The notes under the pieces are model-generated. The model saw only the letters and a list, made by a program, of their open reading frames with translations, did not search any database and had not been told where the DNA came from. This document shows, piece by piece, positions 49,103 through 59,322 of a stretch of DNA of 64,000 bases; the stretch's first letter is position 1; each line of letters begins with the position of its first letter. This DNA is from Pseudomonas azadiae (lineage in GTDB: Bacteria > Pseudomonadota > Gammaproteobacteria > Pseudomonadales > Pseudomonadaceae), in assembly GCF_019145355.1 (NCBI RefSeq), contig NZ_JAHSTY010000002.1:496001-560000 (forward strand), written 5' to 3'. Made by a program: the position numbers and the translations under genes.

Positions 49103-49831
49103 ATGAGCCAAGTCACTGTGCGTTCCGTGGTCTATCAGATTGATGGCCAGTCCTATGAAAGCCGTCTGGCGTTCGATGCCAGCCATCAGGGCCCGTTGCC
49201 TGGCCTGTTGATGGCGCCGAACTGGATGGGGGTGAGTGCGGGTGCTGAAGAAATCGCTAAAAGCGTGGCCGGCAAAGGCTACGTGGTGCTGATCGCCGAC
49301 CTGTACGGGCAAACGGTGCGGCCGTCGAACGGCGATGAAGCCGGCGCCGCGATGATGCCGTTGAAAAACGACCGTGCGTTGCTGAACAAGCGCATGCAGG
49401 CCGCCTTCGAACAACTGCAAGCCCAGACCGAAGCGCCTGTCGATACGTCGAAGCTGGCCACCTTTGGTTTCTGCTTCGGGGGTTGCTGCGCCCTGGAACT
49501 GGCGCGTACCGGTGCGCCAGTCAAGGCTGCTATTTCGTTCCACGGCACCCTGGACACGCCGACCCCGGCTGATGCCAGGAACATCAAGGGTTCAGTGCTG
49601 GTGCTGCATGGCGCGTCCGACCCATTGGTGCCTAAGGAGCAACTGCCGGCGTTCGAAGATGAAATGAACGCAGCCGGCGTGGATTGGCAGCTGCTGAGCT
49701 ATGGCGGCGCGGTGCATTCGTTCACGGATCCTGATGCGAATGTGCCGGGCAAGATGATGTATGACGCCAAGACGGCTGAACGGGCCTTCCGGTCGATGCA
49801 TAACTTGTTGGATGAAGTGTTCAAGGGCTGA
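49103..49831 (+). CDS. Dienelactone hydrolase-family protein
   Basis: 242 residues from MSQVTVRSVVYQIDGQSYES (ATG 49103; an ATG at 49100 is three bases nearer the TGGAG site). It has the alpha/beta-hydrolase fold of the DLH family with a cysteine nucleophile: GFCFGGCCALE (Cys near 124), the acid in LHGASDPLV (Asp) and the His in YGGAVHSFTD. The segments APNWMGVSAGAEEIAKSVAG and GKGYVVLIADLYGQ are typical. Members cleave dienelactones or other esters; no chlorocatechol pathway gene is nearby, so the substrate is open. The IS end is 44 bp upstream of the start and may have altered its promoter. Confidence 0.87.
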   Translation: MSQVTVRSVVYQIDGQSYESRLAFDASHQGPLPGLLMAPNWMGVSAGAEEIAKSVAGKGYVVLIADLYGQTVRPSNGDEAGAAMMPLKNDRALLNKRMQAAFEQLQAQTEAPVDTSKLATFGFCFGGCCALELARTGAPVKAAISFHGTLDTPTPADARNIKGSVLVLHGASDPLVPKEQLPAFEDEMNAAGVDWQLLSYGGAVHSFTDPDANVPGKMMYDAKTAERAFRSMHNLLDEVFKG

Positions 49832-49855
49832 TTCTTCAGCGTTTGTTCGGGCCTC

Positions 49856-49941
49856 TTCGCGAGCAAGCCCGCTCCCACATTTGCACCTCATTCCTACAGG
49901 GAAAATGCGGTCCGAACTGTGGGAGCGGGCTTGCTCGCGAA
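49856..49941. repeat. REP doublet 14
   Basis: TTCGCGAGCAAGCCCGCTCC and its inverted copy, two bases before the pirin stop codon. Confidence 0.9.
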
Positions 49942-49943
49942 AG

Positions 49944-50810
49944 CTATCTCACCGGCAACTCAATTCTTTCAGACTCGCCCGGCACCGTCGGCCAATCCCC
50001 AGCCGCCCAACGCTGCCGGGCCTGCTCGATCACCGCAGGATCACTCGCCACAAAATTCCAGTTGATCCGCCGCGGCCCATCCAGCGGCGCGCCGCCGAAT
50101 ACCACCAAGTGGCAATCACTCTCGGCGAACAGCGTCAGCTCCTGCCCGGCCGGCAGCACCACCAGGCTGTGGACCTCCAACGCTTCGCCCTCCAATTGTG
50201 CTTCACCTTCCAGCACATACACCGCGCGCTCCTCATGCTCATCCGGAATCAGCAACGTGGTGGCCGTCTGCATCTGTACATCGGCATACAGCGTGGGCGA
50301 CAGCACCGGCACCGGTGATTTGAGGCAGAACCCACTGCCCGCGATCAGGCGGACCTGCACGCCGAGGTTGTCACTCACGGGCAGGCTCGCGGCGGGGTGA
50401 TGGCTGTAATGCCCGGGCCCTGTCTCGTGGTCCCTGGGTGACGCCAGCCAGACCTGCAGGCCATGCAGGCTGAAACCACTGGCCTTGAGCACTTCGGGGG
50501 TCCGTTCGACATGGGCGATCGCGCTGCCGGCGGTCATCCAGCTGACGTCACCGGCCTGCACCACTTGGTCCGAGCCCAGGCTGTCCTTGTGCTGCAACGC
50601 GCCTTCGAACAGGTAGGTGAGGGTGCTCAGCCCGATATGCGGATGCTGGCGGATGTTCATGCCATCGCCCGGTGCGTAGCGGGTGGGCAGCATATGGTCG
50701 AAGAACACAAAAGGCCCCACGCTGCGGCACGCCCGCGAGGGCAGCGGGCGCAGGATGGGTTGGCCTTCGACATCTTCGGGGCGAGGGCGGATCACGGTGA
50801 AGGGGGGCAT
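49944..50810 (-). CDS. Pirin family protein
   Basis: 288 residues from MPPFTVIRPRPEDVEGQPIL (ATG 50810). Two cupin domains; the N-terminal one has the metal site in FFDHMLPTRY...NIRQHPHIGLSTLTYLFEGA, and GSAIAHVERTPE. Bacterial pirins are quercetin 2,3-dioxygenase-like or act as redox-linked regulators. Here GMNIRQHPHIGLST shows two His plus a further His/Glu downstream, so a metal is probably bound. The 3' end abuts a REP doublet. Physiological role unknown. Confidence 0.87.
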   Translation of the reverse strand: MPPFTVIRPRPEDVEGQPILRPLPSRACRSVGPFVFFDHMLPTRYAPGDGMNIRQHPHIGLSTLTYLFEGALQHKDSLGSDQVVQAGDVSWMTAGSAIAHVERTPEVLKASGFSLHGLQVWLASPRDHETGPGHYSHHPAASLPVSDNLGVQVRLIAGSGFCLKSPVPVLSPTLYADVQMQTATTLLIPDEHEERAVYVLEGEAQLEGEALEVHSLVVLPAGQELTLFAESDCHLVVFGGAPLDGPRRINWNFVASDPAVIEQARQRWAAGDWPTVPGESERIELPVR

Positions 50811-50968
50811 GGTGCATCCCAGTCTGAGCGGGTTGGATAGGGCTGAGCATAACCCGCTCGGTAGGATGTTGCCGCTATCGGCTGAAGGCGCCTTGCGATG
50901 TTGTGCGTGGATGAACCCTGGCATGCCGCGCAAGGTCTACCCGTATCAGCTCCTATTGAGATTTTACC

Positions 50969-51970
50969 GTGCCCTGGACTCGCCTGACCCTTGCCCTGTT
51001 GCTCGTCGCCAGCAGCCTTGCCGTGCACGCTCGTGACTATGCCTACAGCGATGCGCACCTGCACTACGTCGATTTCTTCCAGGAAACGGCCGGCATGGAC
51101 AAGCTGCTCAAGGCGATGGCCGACAACCGCATCGAACATGTGATGATTTCCGGCATACCGGTCGCGAAGAAATGGCACGAGGACGAACCCAAGCGCCCGC
51201 GCTATTACGCCGGTGACGACGCCGATGCCTACTGGTACAGCGCCACCGACGTGATCGTCGCAGCAGCGGTCAACAAACTGACCCCTGAGCAGCGCGCGCA
51301 CTTTCATCCGTTCCTGTCGGGGTTCAACCCCAATGACAAAAACTCGGACGCCCATATCCAGCGCATGCTCGACCTCAACCCAGGCCTGTGGCAGGGCATC
51401 GGCGAAGTCTTCACCCGCCACGATGACCTGACTGCCCTGACGTCGGGCGACACCCCGCGCGCCAATAACGAGGCCATGACGCGCATCTATCATCTTGCGG
51501 CGGAAAACGACCTGCCGGTGATGCTGCATTCCAACATCACCTCCAAGCGCGAGCGTAACCCGCTGTACCTGGCTGAAGTGGAGGAGCCACTGCGCAACCA
51601 TCCGCACACGCGCTTTATCTGGGCGCATGCCGGCACCAGCAAGGAGATCCATCGCCATCAGGTGCAGATGGACTTTTTGCTGCCGACCTTGAACCGTATG
51701 CTGGAGGCGTATCCCAACCTCTACATCGACCTGTCCTGGAGCATGCTTACGCCGTATCTGCTGGATGAGGCGGGTCAGCCCAGGCCTGAATGGGTCAAGC
51801 TGGTGGAGCGCTTCCCGGACCGGTTCATGCTGGGCTCGGATGTAGTGGGGCGTTTCAACAAGCTAGGTAAGGAAATGCGCCGGTTTGACCCCTTCCTGGA
51901 TGCCTTGCCTGAAGACGTCGCGCGCAAAGTGGCGCGGGATAACTTCCTCGCGGTTCTGCCCAAGCTCTGA
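50969..51970 (+). CDS. Exported amidohydrolase-family protein
   Basis: 333 residues from the GTG at 50969. A signal peptide (MPWTRLTLALLLVASSLAVH, cleavage near HAR-D) precedes an amidohydrolase-2 type TIM barrel. Metal ligands are visible: SDAHLHYVDFF (His-x-His), a later His in VMLHSNITS and another in FIWAHAGTSKEIH, and an Asp in MLGSDVVGRFN. Related enzymes are metal-dependent hydrolases or decarboxylases. Length fits. It is divergent from the pirin gene over 158 bp. No pathway genes are nearby. Confidence 0.83.
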   Translation: MPWTRLTLALLLVASSLAVHARDYAYSDAHLHYVDFFQETAGMDKLLKAMADNRIEHVMISGIPVAKKWHEDEPKRPRYYAGDDADAYWYSATDVIVAAAVNKLTPEQRAHFHPFLSGFNPNDKNSDAHIQRMLDLNPGLWQGIGEVFTRHDDLTALTSGDTPRANNEAMTRIYHLAAENDLPVMLHSNITSKRERNPLYLAEVEEPLRNHPHTRFIWAHAGTSKEIHRHQVQMDFLLPTLNRMLEAYPNLYIDLSWSMLTPYLLDEAGQPRPEWVKLVERFPDRFMLGSDVVGRFNKLGKEMRRFDPFLDALPEDVARKVARDNFLAVLPKL

Positions 51971-52020
51971 ACGTCACGGTGGCGCGGTTTTGGCGTGCGG
52001 CTGGACACCGAGTCGGCTTT

Positions 52021-52086
52021 ATCGCAGGCAAGCCAGCTCCCACAGGGGAATGCATTCCAAATGTGGGAGCTGGCTTGCCTGCGATA
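52021..52086. repeat. REP doublet 15
   Basis: ATCGCAGGCAAGCCAGCTCC and its inverted copy with a very short spacer, between convergent genes. Confidence 0.9.
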
Positions 52087-52117
52087 AAGGCGACTCGGTC
52101 TCTGTTCATTCACCCAC

Positions 52118-52149
52118 AAAAAAGCCCCGAACCAGTCGGGGCTTTTTTA
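52118..52149. terminator. Bidirectional terminator between the amidohydrolase and fabB
   Basis: AAAAAAGCCCCGA, loop ACCAG, TCGGGGCTTTTTTA; A and T tracts on both sides allow use in either direction, and it lies 19 bp beyond the fabB stop. Confidence 0.9.
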
Positions 52150-52168
52150 TTGGATCAAGCTACAGGCC

Positions 52169-53389
52169 TTACTTGCCCTGCCAGCGTTTCAACACCAGCG
52201 TGGCGTTAGTGCCACCGAAGCCGAAGCTGTTGCTCATCACGGTGTCGATCTTGGCGTTTTCAACGGTCTTGGTCAGGATCGGCATATCGGCCAGCACCGG
52301 ATCAATCTCGTCGATGTTGGCCGAACCGGCCATGAAGTTGCCTTCCATCATCAGCAGGCAGTAGATCGCTTCGTGAACGCCGGCGGCGCCCAGGGAGTGA
52401 CCGGACAGGCTCTTGGTCGAGCTGATGGCCGGGGCCTTGTCGCCGAATACCGCACGCACGCCTTCCATTTCCTTGGCATCGCCGACCGGCGTGGAAGTGC
52501 CGTGGGTGTTCAGGTAGTCGATGGGGGTATCCACGGTGGACATGGCCATCTGCATGCAGCGGATGGCGCCTTCACCGCTTGGGGCAACCATGTCGTAGCC
52601 GTCGGAGGTCGCGCCGTAGCCGACGATTTCCGCGTAGATCTTGGCGCCACGGGCCAGCGCGTGCTCCAGCTCCTCGACCACCACCATGCCGCCACCGCCA
52701 GCGATGACGAAACCGTCACGCTTGGCGTCGTAGGCACGGGAGGCCTTTTCCGGGGTTTCGTTGTACTGGGTGGACAGCGCGCCCATGGCGTCGAACAGGA
52801 ACGATTGGCTCCAATGCTCTTCTTCACCGCCGCCGGCGAATACGATGTCCTGCTTGCCCAGTTGGATCTGCTCAACGGCAGTGCCGATGCAGTGGGCGCT
52901 GGTGGCGCACGCCGACGAGATCGAGTAGTTCACACCCTTGATCGCGAACGGTGTGGCCAGGCAGGCCGAAACGGTGCTGCCCATGGTCCGCGTAACGCGG
53001 TACGGGCCGACGCGCTTCACGCCTTTTTCGCGCAGGATATCCAGCGCTTCCATCTGGTTGAGGGTCGATGCGCCGCCGGAGCCGGCGATCAGGCCGGTGC
53101 GTACGTTCGATACCTGGTCGTCGCTCAGGCCGGAGTCGGCGATCGCGTCTTTCATCGCCAGGTAGGCATAGGCGGCAGCGTGGCCGACGAAGCGATAGAT
53201 CTTGCGATCGATCAACTCTTCGAGGGGCAGGTCGATGGAGCCGGAAACCTGGCTACGCAGACCCATTTCGGCATATTCCGGGTTGAAGCGGATGCCAGGG
53301 CGACTTGCACGCAGGTTAGCGGTGACGGTCTCTTTGTCATTGCCCAGGCAAGAAACGATGCCCAGACCAGTGATAACGACGCGGCGCAT
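52169..53389 (-). CDS. fabB: 3-oxoacyl-[ACP] synthase I
   Basis: 406 residues. FabB elongates unsaturated acyl-ACP and is needed for unsaturated fatty acid synthesis. The Cys-His-His triad is visible: [12 protein letters not shown] (Cys near 163), [19 protein letters not shown] (His near 298) and [14 protein letters not shown] (His near 333). The N-terminus [18 protein letters not shown] is typical. It follows fabA by 11 bp in the fabAB operon of pseudomonads. Confidence 0.97.
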   Translation of the reverse strand: MRRVVITGLGIVSCLGNDKETVTANLRASRPGIRFNPEYAEMGLRSQVSGSIDLPLEELIDRKIYRFVGHAAAYAYLAMKDAIADSGLSDDQVSNVRTGLIAGSGGASTLNQMEALDILREKGVKRVGPYRVTRTMGSTVSACLATPFAIKGVNYSISSACATSAHCIGTAVEQIQLGKQDIVFAGGGEEEHWSQSFLFDAMGALSTQYNETPEKASRAYDAKRDGFVIAGGGGMVVVEELEHALARGAKIYAEIVGYGATSDGYDMVAPSGEGAIRCMQMAMSTVDTPIDYLNTHGTSTPVGDAKEMEGVRAVFGDKAPAISSTKSLSGHSLGAAGVHEAIYCLLMMEGNFMAGSANIDEIDPVLADMPILTKTVENAKIDTVMSNSFGFGGTNATLVLKRWQGK

Positions 53390-53400
53390 GCGGATAACCC

Positions 53401-53916
53401 TTAAAAGTTGTCAGTGGAAGTGAATACGCCGACCCGAAGGCCTTCGGCAGTATAGATCTCGCGACCGTCGACAGTCACCGAACCGTCGGCGATGGCCAGG
53501 TTCAGCTTGCCCTTGAGGACGCGCTTGATTTGAATGTTGTAGGTGACTTTCTTGGCGGTCGGCAGGACCTGGCCAAAGAACTTCACTTCACCCGAACCCA
53601 GGGCGCGACCGCGACCCGGCAGGCCTTGCCAGCCCAGGTAGAAGCCGACCAGTTGCCACATGGCGTCGAGGCCCAGGCAGCCTGGCATCACCGGGTCACC
53701 TTCGAAATGGCAGGCGAAGAACCACAGGTCCGGGGTGATATCCAGCTCGGCGACCAATTCACCTTTGCCGTACTTGCCACCTTCTTCGCTGATATGGGTG
53801 ATGCGATCCACCATCAGCATGTTCGGGGCGGGCAGTTGCGCGTTACCTGGTCCGAACAGCTCACCGCGACTGCAGCGCAGCAGTTCTTCCCGAGTAAAGG
53901 CGTTTTGTTTGGTCAT
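53401..53916 (-). CDS. fabA: 3-hydroxydecanoyl-[ACP] dehydratase/isomerase
   Basis: 171 residues. FabA dehydrates 3-hydroxydecanoyl-ACP and isomerises the product to the cis-3 form, the branch point to unsaturated fatty acids. The active-site His is in [20 protein letters not shown] (His70), and the paired Asp lies in the same segment. Ribosome site GAGGAG is upstream of the ATG at 53916. It heads the fabAB operon. An imperfect palindrome 110-130 bp upstream may bind a DesT/FabR-type regulator. Confidence 0.97.
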   Translation of the reverse strand: MTKQNAFTREELLRCSRGELFGPGNAQLPAPNMLMVDRITHISEEGGKYGKGELVAELDITPDLWFFACHFEGDPVMPGCLGLDAMWQLVGFYLGWQGLPGRGRALGSGEVKFFGQVLPTAKKVTYNIQIKRVLKGKLNLAIADGSVTVDGREIYTAEGLRVGVFTSTDNF

Positions 53917-54165
53917 GCGAGCTCCTCAATAATCCCATGCGGCAGGGTAGGGCAAATCTTCCCGAACCGAATGAAGCGTTCATGCCTCATGTCGGCAGCC
54001 TACACATAGACTATTGCGTTGTAGTGAAAGTCACAGCGGCAAGGTACTCAATGTACACCTGTTCACTGAAATGTTAAACCGGGCCCGTTTATGGGCTCGT
54101 TCGGGTGCCTAAGACTGCCGCACTTTCGCCTTTCACGCCAGTCAGAGTTGGCTGATGGCGCCGCG
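53917..54165. promoter_or_regulatory. fabA upstream region with imperfect palindrome
   Basis: 249 bp between fabA and the sensor kinase stop. Near 54045-54075 the minus strand reads AGTGAACAGGTGTACATTG, an imperfect palindrome in the size and TGAAC/GT.CA style of DesT/FabR sites. This is a candidate only. Confidence 0.35.
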
Positions 54166-56067
54166 CTATTGCACCCAGCGTTGCAGGATTTTCTGCAAAT
54201 CCGTGCGTTTGAACGGCTTGGCCAGGTAATCGTTCATTCCTGCTGCAAGGCAGCTTTCACGGTCACCCTGCAAGGCATTGGCGGTCAGGGCGATGATCGG
54301 TAGATCGGCGCAACCCGGCAGCTGGCGAATCCGGCGGGTGGCTTCGTAGCCATCGACCAGTGGCAGCCGGCAATCCATCAGGATCGCCGTGAAGATCAGG
54401 CTTTCGGCGCTGCGGATCGCCTCGGCACCGTCGGTGGCCAGGCTCACTTCAAAGCCCAGGCTGCGCAGCATCGCTTCGACCACGGTGCGGTTGACCGGGT
54501 TGTCTTCCACCAGCAGTACATGGCGGCCGTTGCCCGCGCCGGCTTTGCCGTCGGCGTCGCTGGCGATGCTCGGTACGCTGTGCTGGTCAATGGCCAGGGG
54601 AATTTCCAGGGTGAACACCGAGCCGCGGCCTTCTTCGCTCTGGGCGCGCAAGGTGCCGCCCATGCGCTCGGCCAGGGTACGGGCGATGGGCAGGCCCAGG
54701 CCGGTGCCGCCGTAACGTCTTGAAATGGAACTGTCCGCCTGCTGGAACGCATCGAACATCAATTCCAGGCGTTCGGCGGATATGCCGATGCCGCTGTCGC
54801 GCACGGTGCAGGTGAACCACAGCAGTTCATGGTCGAGGGTCTGCCACTGCGGTTCGACGTTGACACTGCCGTGCTCGGTGAACTTCAACGCGTTGCCGAT
54901 CAGGTTCACCAGGATCTGGCGGATACGCGTCGGGTCACCCTGCACGCACAGCGCGTCCATCCCCTGCGGGATCGACAGCGTCAGCGCCAACCCGCGCTGC
55001 TGGGCGCTGTGCTGGAAGGCCTGGGCACAGCTGTTGATCAGGTCCGCCAGGTTGAACGCAATATGCTCCAGCTCCAGGGCGGCGCGTTCGATCCGCGAGA
55101 AGTCGAGGATATCGTTGATGACCTTGAGCAAATGCTCGGTGGATTCGGAGGCCAGCGCCGCGTACTCGGTCTGTTCCTCGGTCATCTCGGTGGTTTCCAG
55201 CAACTGCAACATGCCCAGCACGCCGTTCATGGGCGTGCGCAGCTCATGGCTCATCATGGCCAGGAAATCCGACTTGGCGTTGTTGGCGCGCTCGGCCTCT
55301 TCGCGGGTCTGGATCAACTGGGCCATCGCCTGCTGCTGTTCACGGCTGGCCTGGTTGAGCCCTTCGGCGAGGTTGTTGATGTGCCGCGACAGATCGCCCA
55401 GCTCCGAGTCATCCACGATCGGCAGCGGCGTCTTGTAGTCACCTTGCTGGATGGCTTTTACCGCATGGCCCATGGCGCTGATCGGCTGCGACAGGCTGGC
55501 GGCCAGGCGCCGGGCGAGCAGGAAGGTAAACAACAGGGCGAACAGCGCCAGGATGCCGGCCTTGAACAGGATCTCCTGCTGGCGCTGGCTGAAGGCATCG
55601 TTGGACATGCCCACGATCACCCGGCCCAGGTAGTCTGCCCGCGGCGCCTTGGATTCGTTGAGGTTGTCCTGGAAAAAGTCATTGCCCAACTGGATGTGTT
55701 GCAGGCGGATCGGCGCCTGGAACACTTTTACCGACAGCGAGCGGTCGTGTTTCTCCGAAGGCTGCTCGACATACACCAGGATGTTCTCGCTGCTGTCCTG
55801 AATCTCCAGGAAGCGCACATGGGGTGTCGCCAGCGTGGCGCGTAACAGGCTTTCAAGCACCTCGTTGTTGCCGGAAATCACCCCGTATTCGGTCGCGGGC
55901 GCCAGTTGGTTGGCGATCAACTGGCCGGTGTGATCCAGCTCCTGGCGCAGGTCCTGGATGCGCACGAAGGTAAAGAAGCTGATCAACAGCAACGTCAGCA
56001 ACAGCGCCGGGCCCAGGGTGATGAGCTGCGTGCGGGTGTTGATGTCCCAACGACGACGCAAGGTCAT
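54166..56067 (-). CDS. Hybrid sensor histidine kinase
   Basis: 633 residues. Two membrane helices (about 14-35 and 173-193) enclose a periplasmic sensor domain of about 135 residues. HAMP follows ([20 protein letters not shown]), then a short coil, the phosphoacceptor HisKA with [10 protein letters not shown] (His274), the ATPase with [20 protein letters not shown] and [19 protein letters not shown], and a receiver domain with [15 protein letters not shown] and phospho-Asp in [14 protein letters not shown] (Asp565). No Hpt domain or separate regulator is encoded here, so the phosphate must pass to a partner elsewhere, or the receiver acts in cis. The start overlaps the binding-protein gene (ATGA). 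Confidence 0.93.
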   Translation of the reverse strand: MTLRRRWDINTRTQLITLGPALLLTLLLISFFTFVRIQDLRQELDHTGQLIANQLAPATEYGVISGNNEVLESLLRATLATPHVRFLEIQDSSENILVYVEQPSEKHDRSLSVKVFQAPIRLQHIQLGNDFFQDNLNESKAPRADYLGRVIVGMSNDAFSQRQQEILFKAGILALFALLFTFLLARRLAASLSQPISAMGHAVKAIQQGDYKTPLPIVDDSELGDLSRHINNLAEGLNQASREQQQAMAQLIQTREEAERANNAKSDFLAMMSHELRTPMNGVLGMLQLLETTEMTEEQTEYAALASESTEHLLKVINDILDFSRIERAALELEHIAFNLADLINSCAQAFQHSAQQRGLALTLSIPQGMDALCVQGDPTRIRQILVNLIGNALKFTEHGSVNVEPQWQTLDHELLWFTCTVRDSGIGISAERLELMFDAFQQADSSISRRYGGTGLGLPIARTLAERMGGTLRAQSEEGRGSVFTLEIPLAIDQHSVPSIASDADGKAGAGNGRHVLLVEDNPVNRTVVEAMLRSLGFEVSLATDGAEAIRSAESLIFTAILMDCRLPLVDGYEATRRIRQLPGCADLPIIALTANALQGDRESCLAAGMNDYLAKPFKRTDLQKILQRWVQ

Positions 56068-56993
56068 GGGCGTTTTTCTCCTTCGGCCAGTCGCGTGGCG
56101 ACGCTGGTTTCGTCCACCTGTTCGAGCCCCAGTGAGCGCGCGACTTGCGGGTTGCCCACGATTTTGAAGTGTTCCGGATACAGCGAACGCGGCCAGTTGG
56201 CGGGCGGGTGGTCGAGCAGGCGGTCGAGCACGGCCAGCCAGTCGGCCTGGTCGCTGTAGGTGCTGGCGAGGCTGCCGGCCCGCACAAACCCTGCATTCGG
56301 GCCCACCAGCGGCAATTGCTGGGCGTAGCTGCTCAGCAGCAGGTTTTTCGCGGTTTTCGGGTTGTACAACTGCGGGTCGTCGAGGCCGAGCAGCACGTCA
56401 CTTTTTCTGAACAGGGTTTGCAGCGCCCGGCTGTCATTAATGTTGTCCCAACGCTGGGGCACGATCTGCAGGCCCAGGGGCGTGGCGTGCTGGCGCAGTT
56501 CGGTCAGCAGGAATTCACTGTCGGCGCCGTAAAGCACGCCGATGCGCCGCGCCTGCGGCAGAATGCGGGCGATCAGGCGCAATTGGCGCGCCAGCGGTGG
56601 GTCGCTCCACAACAGGCTGATGCGTGGATGCTGCGTTGCGCCCAGGCGCTGCTGGGCCTGCAGCCGGCTGATGCGCAGTACCAGCGTCGGCGGACCTTGG
56701 GCGTCCTGCAGGCGCCAGTCGAGGCCGGGCAGGTCGAGCAGGATCAGCCGGGTAGTGGCCGGCAGTCGGCTGGGGGCCGGCAAATCGTCGAGGGCGGTGA
56801 AGGTGACCGTGTCTTCGGGGCGCTGCCGCGCCAGGGCCTGGGTGAAGTCCTGGACCCCGGCGCTGTCTTCGGCGGCGGTCAGCAGGATGTCGGCGCTCCA
56901 GGCCGGCACGGCCGAGAGCAGGCAGACGAGCAGCACCGCGCGCCGCCAGAGCGTGTGGAGAGAAAAGCAGGTCATCCGTGACGAGTCGCCCAT
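56064..56993 (-). CDS. Periplasmic binding protein of an ABC-type family, coupled to the kinase
   Basis: 309 residues; M1 is one base after the receptor stop, and M7 is an alternative start. A signal peptide (hydrophobic stretch [17 protein letters not shown]) precedes a type I periplasmic-binding-protein-like fold of the ABC_sub_bind group: [40 protein letters not shown] and [20 protein letters not shown]. No ABC permease or ATPase is encoded beside it. Its overlap with the kinase and its position after the TonB-dependent receptor suggest that it binds a ligand in the periplasm and reports to the kinase. The ligand is unknown. Confidence 0.78.
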   Translation of the reverse strand: MGDSSRMTCFSLHTLWRRAVLLVCLLSAVPAWSADILLTAAEDSAGVQDFTQALARQRPEDTVTFTALDDLPAPSRLPATTRLILLDLPGLDWRLQDAQGPPTLVLRISRLQAQQRLGATQHPRISLLWSDPPLARQLRLIARILPQARRIGVLYGADSEFLLTELRQHATPLGLQIVPQRWDNINDSRALQTLFRKSDVLLGLDDPQLYNPKTAKNLLLSSYAQQLPLVGPNAGFVRAGSLASTYSDQADWLAVLDRLLDHPPANWPRSLYPEHFKIVGNPQVARSLGLEQVDETSVATRLAEGEKRP

Positions 56994-56994
56994 G

Positions 56995-59127
56995 TCAGAA
57001 CTCTAACTCTGCGCTGAAATAGAGTACCTGGCGATGGTCGTAATTGTTGTCGGCCCAGGTGGTGGGCTGGTTATCGAGGCGTTGTTGCAGCATGCCCGCC
57101 AGCTCCACGTTGGCCTTACCCAGGGCAATACGCTTGGCCATCCGCAGGTCGACCCGCTCGAAGCGATACGCGTTGAGTGCGTCATCGCCATAGTAGAACA
57201 GCGCGCTGGACCAACCCTGGCCCCATTCACGCAGCCAGCCGGCGGAGCCGCTGTTACGTGCGGTCTGTGCCTTGTCCAGCGGGTTGCTGCTGGTGGCGTC
57301 GACGTAGGCGTAGGTCAGGCGCAGGCGGTCGGCGTTGCTCACGCGCCAGTCGAACTGGGACTCGGCGCCGGTGAACCGTGCGCTGTTGGCATTGCTGGCG
57401 ATGTACTGGTTATTGCGCAGCGGCGAGCTGATCATGTCGGTGATCTCGTCATAGAACAGTTTCACGTCCATGTTCAGCCCGATGTCGGCGAAGAAGCCGT
57501 TGTACCCCAGTTCCCGCGATTTCATCATCTCTTTATTGAGGTTTCCCGGACCACGGGTTTTTACGAAGTATTGCCCGGTGGTCTGCCCATAGGCGGGGGA
57601 GCTGAGGTTGGTGACGCGGTAGCTCCAGTTGACGTTGTTCTCGAACATATCCGGTGAGCGGATCGCTTCGGAGTACACCGCGCGCAGGCCGTGGCGCGGG
57701 TTGATCAGGTAGTTGACCGCCACCCGTGGCGTCAGCGAGTTGCCGCTCAGGTGCGTGTCTTCATACATGGCGCCGCCCTGCAGCAACCAATGCTCGCTGG
57801 CGCGCCACTCCAGTTGGCCGAACAGGCGCCAGGTGGTGTCGTCCAGCGTGCCGTTGAAGTAGGTGTCGGAGTCGGCGCGGTCATAGCGGTAGTTCATGCC
57901 GCTGACCAGGCGCAGGCGGTCGGACAGGCTGAGGGTGTCTTGAATCTCCAGGTCGTAGCGGCTTTCACGGGTGCTCTGGTCGATGTTGCCGCACACGCTC
58001 TGGCTGGCGCCGTTGCGCCACTGGTCCAGCACCTGATTGGCCAAGGCTTGCTCGGCGGCGCTGCCCGGTGGCGCGCTGCCTTGGCTGTAAGTGTCCATGT
58101 GCCGGGCCAGTAATTCGGCGTAGTTGGGGTTCATCTGCCACAGTTGGGTCAGCTCGGGGCTGAACGAGACCTTGGCGTCACAGGCTTTCCAGATTTGCCG
58201 GCGGTCCCATTGCTGCGCCGAACCTTGGATATACAGGCTGTGGTCAGGGTTGAAGTCGAAGTTCCAGCGCAGGGAGCCGGCGTAGTCCTTGGCTGAGACG
58301 TCGGAATTGTTTCCGCCTTCGGTAATCCCGGCAAAGACCGGGCTGTAGGTATAAGGACGTTGGTTGGTGCCTTCCTTCGCATCAAGTTGCACATCGATGC
58401 TTTGTTGCGTGTTCAGCGTCTGGCTGATCGCCAGGCTGAAGCGGTTGAGGCGGCGGCCGTCACGGCGGTCGGCACCGGCGGCATCGCTGTCGAAGCCGTC
58501 GTCCTGTTGCCCGGAAAGGGACAGGCGCAGGTCGCCGCTGTCCCAGCCGGCGCCCTGGCTGGCATAGAAGTCGTTGATGCCGCGTTCGCCCCGCACCACC
58601 TTGACCCGTGTGCCGTGGCTGTTGGCCGGCGAGCGTGTAAGGATGTTGACCACCGCCATCAAGGCATTGGCGCCGTAACTGACGGTGTTGGGGCCACGGA
58701 ACACTTCGATGCGCTCGATATCTTCCATGGCCACCGGAATGTCACTCCAGTCCACGGTGGCCAGGCCCGCGCGGTACACCGAGCGGCCATCGATCAAGAC
58801 CTGCATGCGCCGCGCATCGCTGGCACTGGTGCCGTGGTAGTTCACCGCCGCCTGGTTGCCGGTGGTGTAGCCGACCATCATGCCCGGCACCAGGCGCAGC
58901 AACTCACTGATGTCCCGCGCGCCGCTGGCCTTGATCAGCTCGCTGTCGATCACGGTCATGCTGCCAGGCACGGCGGCGGCCGATTGCTTGAGGCGCGTGG
59001 CGGTCAACACTTGGGGCAGGGGCTGGCTGTCGAGGAACAAGTCATCGGCCAGCGCCGCGCTGCTGCACAGCGGCATGCCCAACAGCATCAGCCACAGGGA
59101 TGAACGGGGAGGAGGGCCCAAATACAC
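56995..59127 (-). CDS. TonB-dependent outer-membrane receptor
   Basis: 710 residues from the GTG at 59127; an ATG at 59088 could be used. A signal peptide ends near AALA-D. The plug domain (about 45-150) starts with LTATRLKQSAAAVPGSMTVI and includes VLIDGRSVYRAG and IERIEVFRGPNTVSYGANAL. The 22-strand barrel ends with the typical aromatic terminus (LYFSAELEF). There is no N-terminal STN signalling domain, so it is not a classical sigma/anti-sigma receptor. Neither an iron-box nor a cobalamin riboswitch was found upstream. It is first in the receptor-binding protein-kinase operon; the gap to the second gene is one base. Confidence 0.9.
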   Translation of the reverse strand: MYLGPPPRSSLWLMLLGMPLCSSAALADDLFLDSQPLPQVLTATRLKQSAAAVPGSMTVIDSELIKASGARDISELLRLVPGMMVGYTTGNQAAVNYHGTSASDARRMQVLIDGRSVYRAGLATVDWSDIPVAMEDIERIEVFRGPNTVSYGANALMAVVNILTRSPANSHGTRVKVVRGERGINDFYASQGAGWDSGDLRLSLSGQQDDGFDSDAAGADRRDGRRLNRFSLAISQTLNTQQSIDVQLDAKEGTNQRPYTYSPVFAGITEGGNNSDVSAKDYAGSLRWNFDFNPDHSLYIQGSAQQWDRRQIWKACDAKVSFSPELTQLWQMNPNYAELLARHMDTYSQGSAPPGSAAEQALANQVLDQWRNGASQSVCGNIDQSTRESRYDLEIQDTLSLSDRLRLVSGMNYRYDRADSDTYFNGTLDDTTWRLFGQLEWRASEHWLLQGGAMYEDTHLSGNSLTPRVAVNYLINPRHGLRAVYSEAIRSPDMFENNVNWSYRVTNLSSPAYGQTTGQYFVKTRGPGNLNKEMMKSRELGYNGFFADIGLNMDVKLFYDEITDMISSPLRNNQYIASNANSARFTGAESQFDWRVSNADRLRLTYAYVDATSSNPLDKAQTARNSGSAGWLREWGQGWSSALFYYGDDALNAYRFERVDLRMAKRIALGKANVELAGMLQQRLDNQPTTWADNNYDHRQVLYFSAELEF

Positions 59128-59322
59128 GGCACGGCCTTGATAATTGCGGATAGCCGCCCATGTTAACTGAGGTCGGGCCTTTTGCCAGTCAACGGGCTTG
59201 CAATTACTTCAGGTAAATGTGGCATTTTCCGACAAACGCACGAATTGATACGGGGGCTGGCCGCGAGCGGGTCGGCCCGTATAATGCCGCCATCGCCACT
59301 GGTATGGATTAACGGATTGCAT

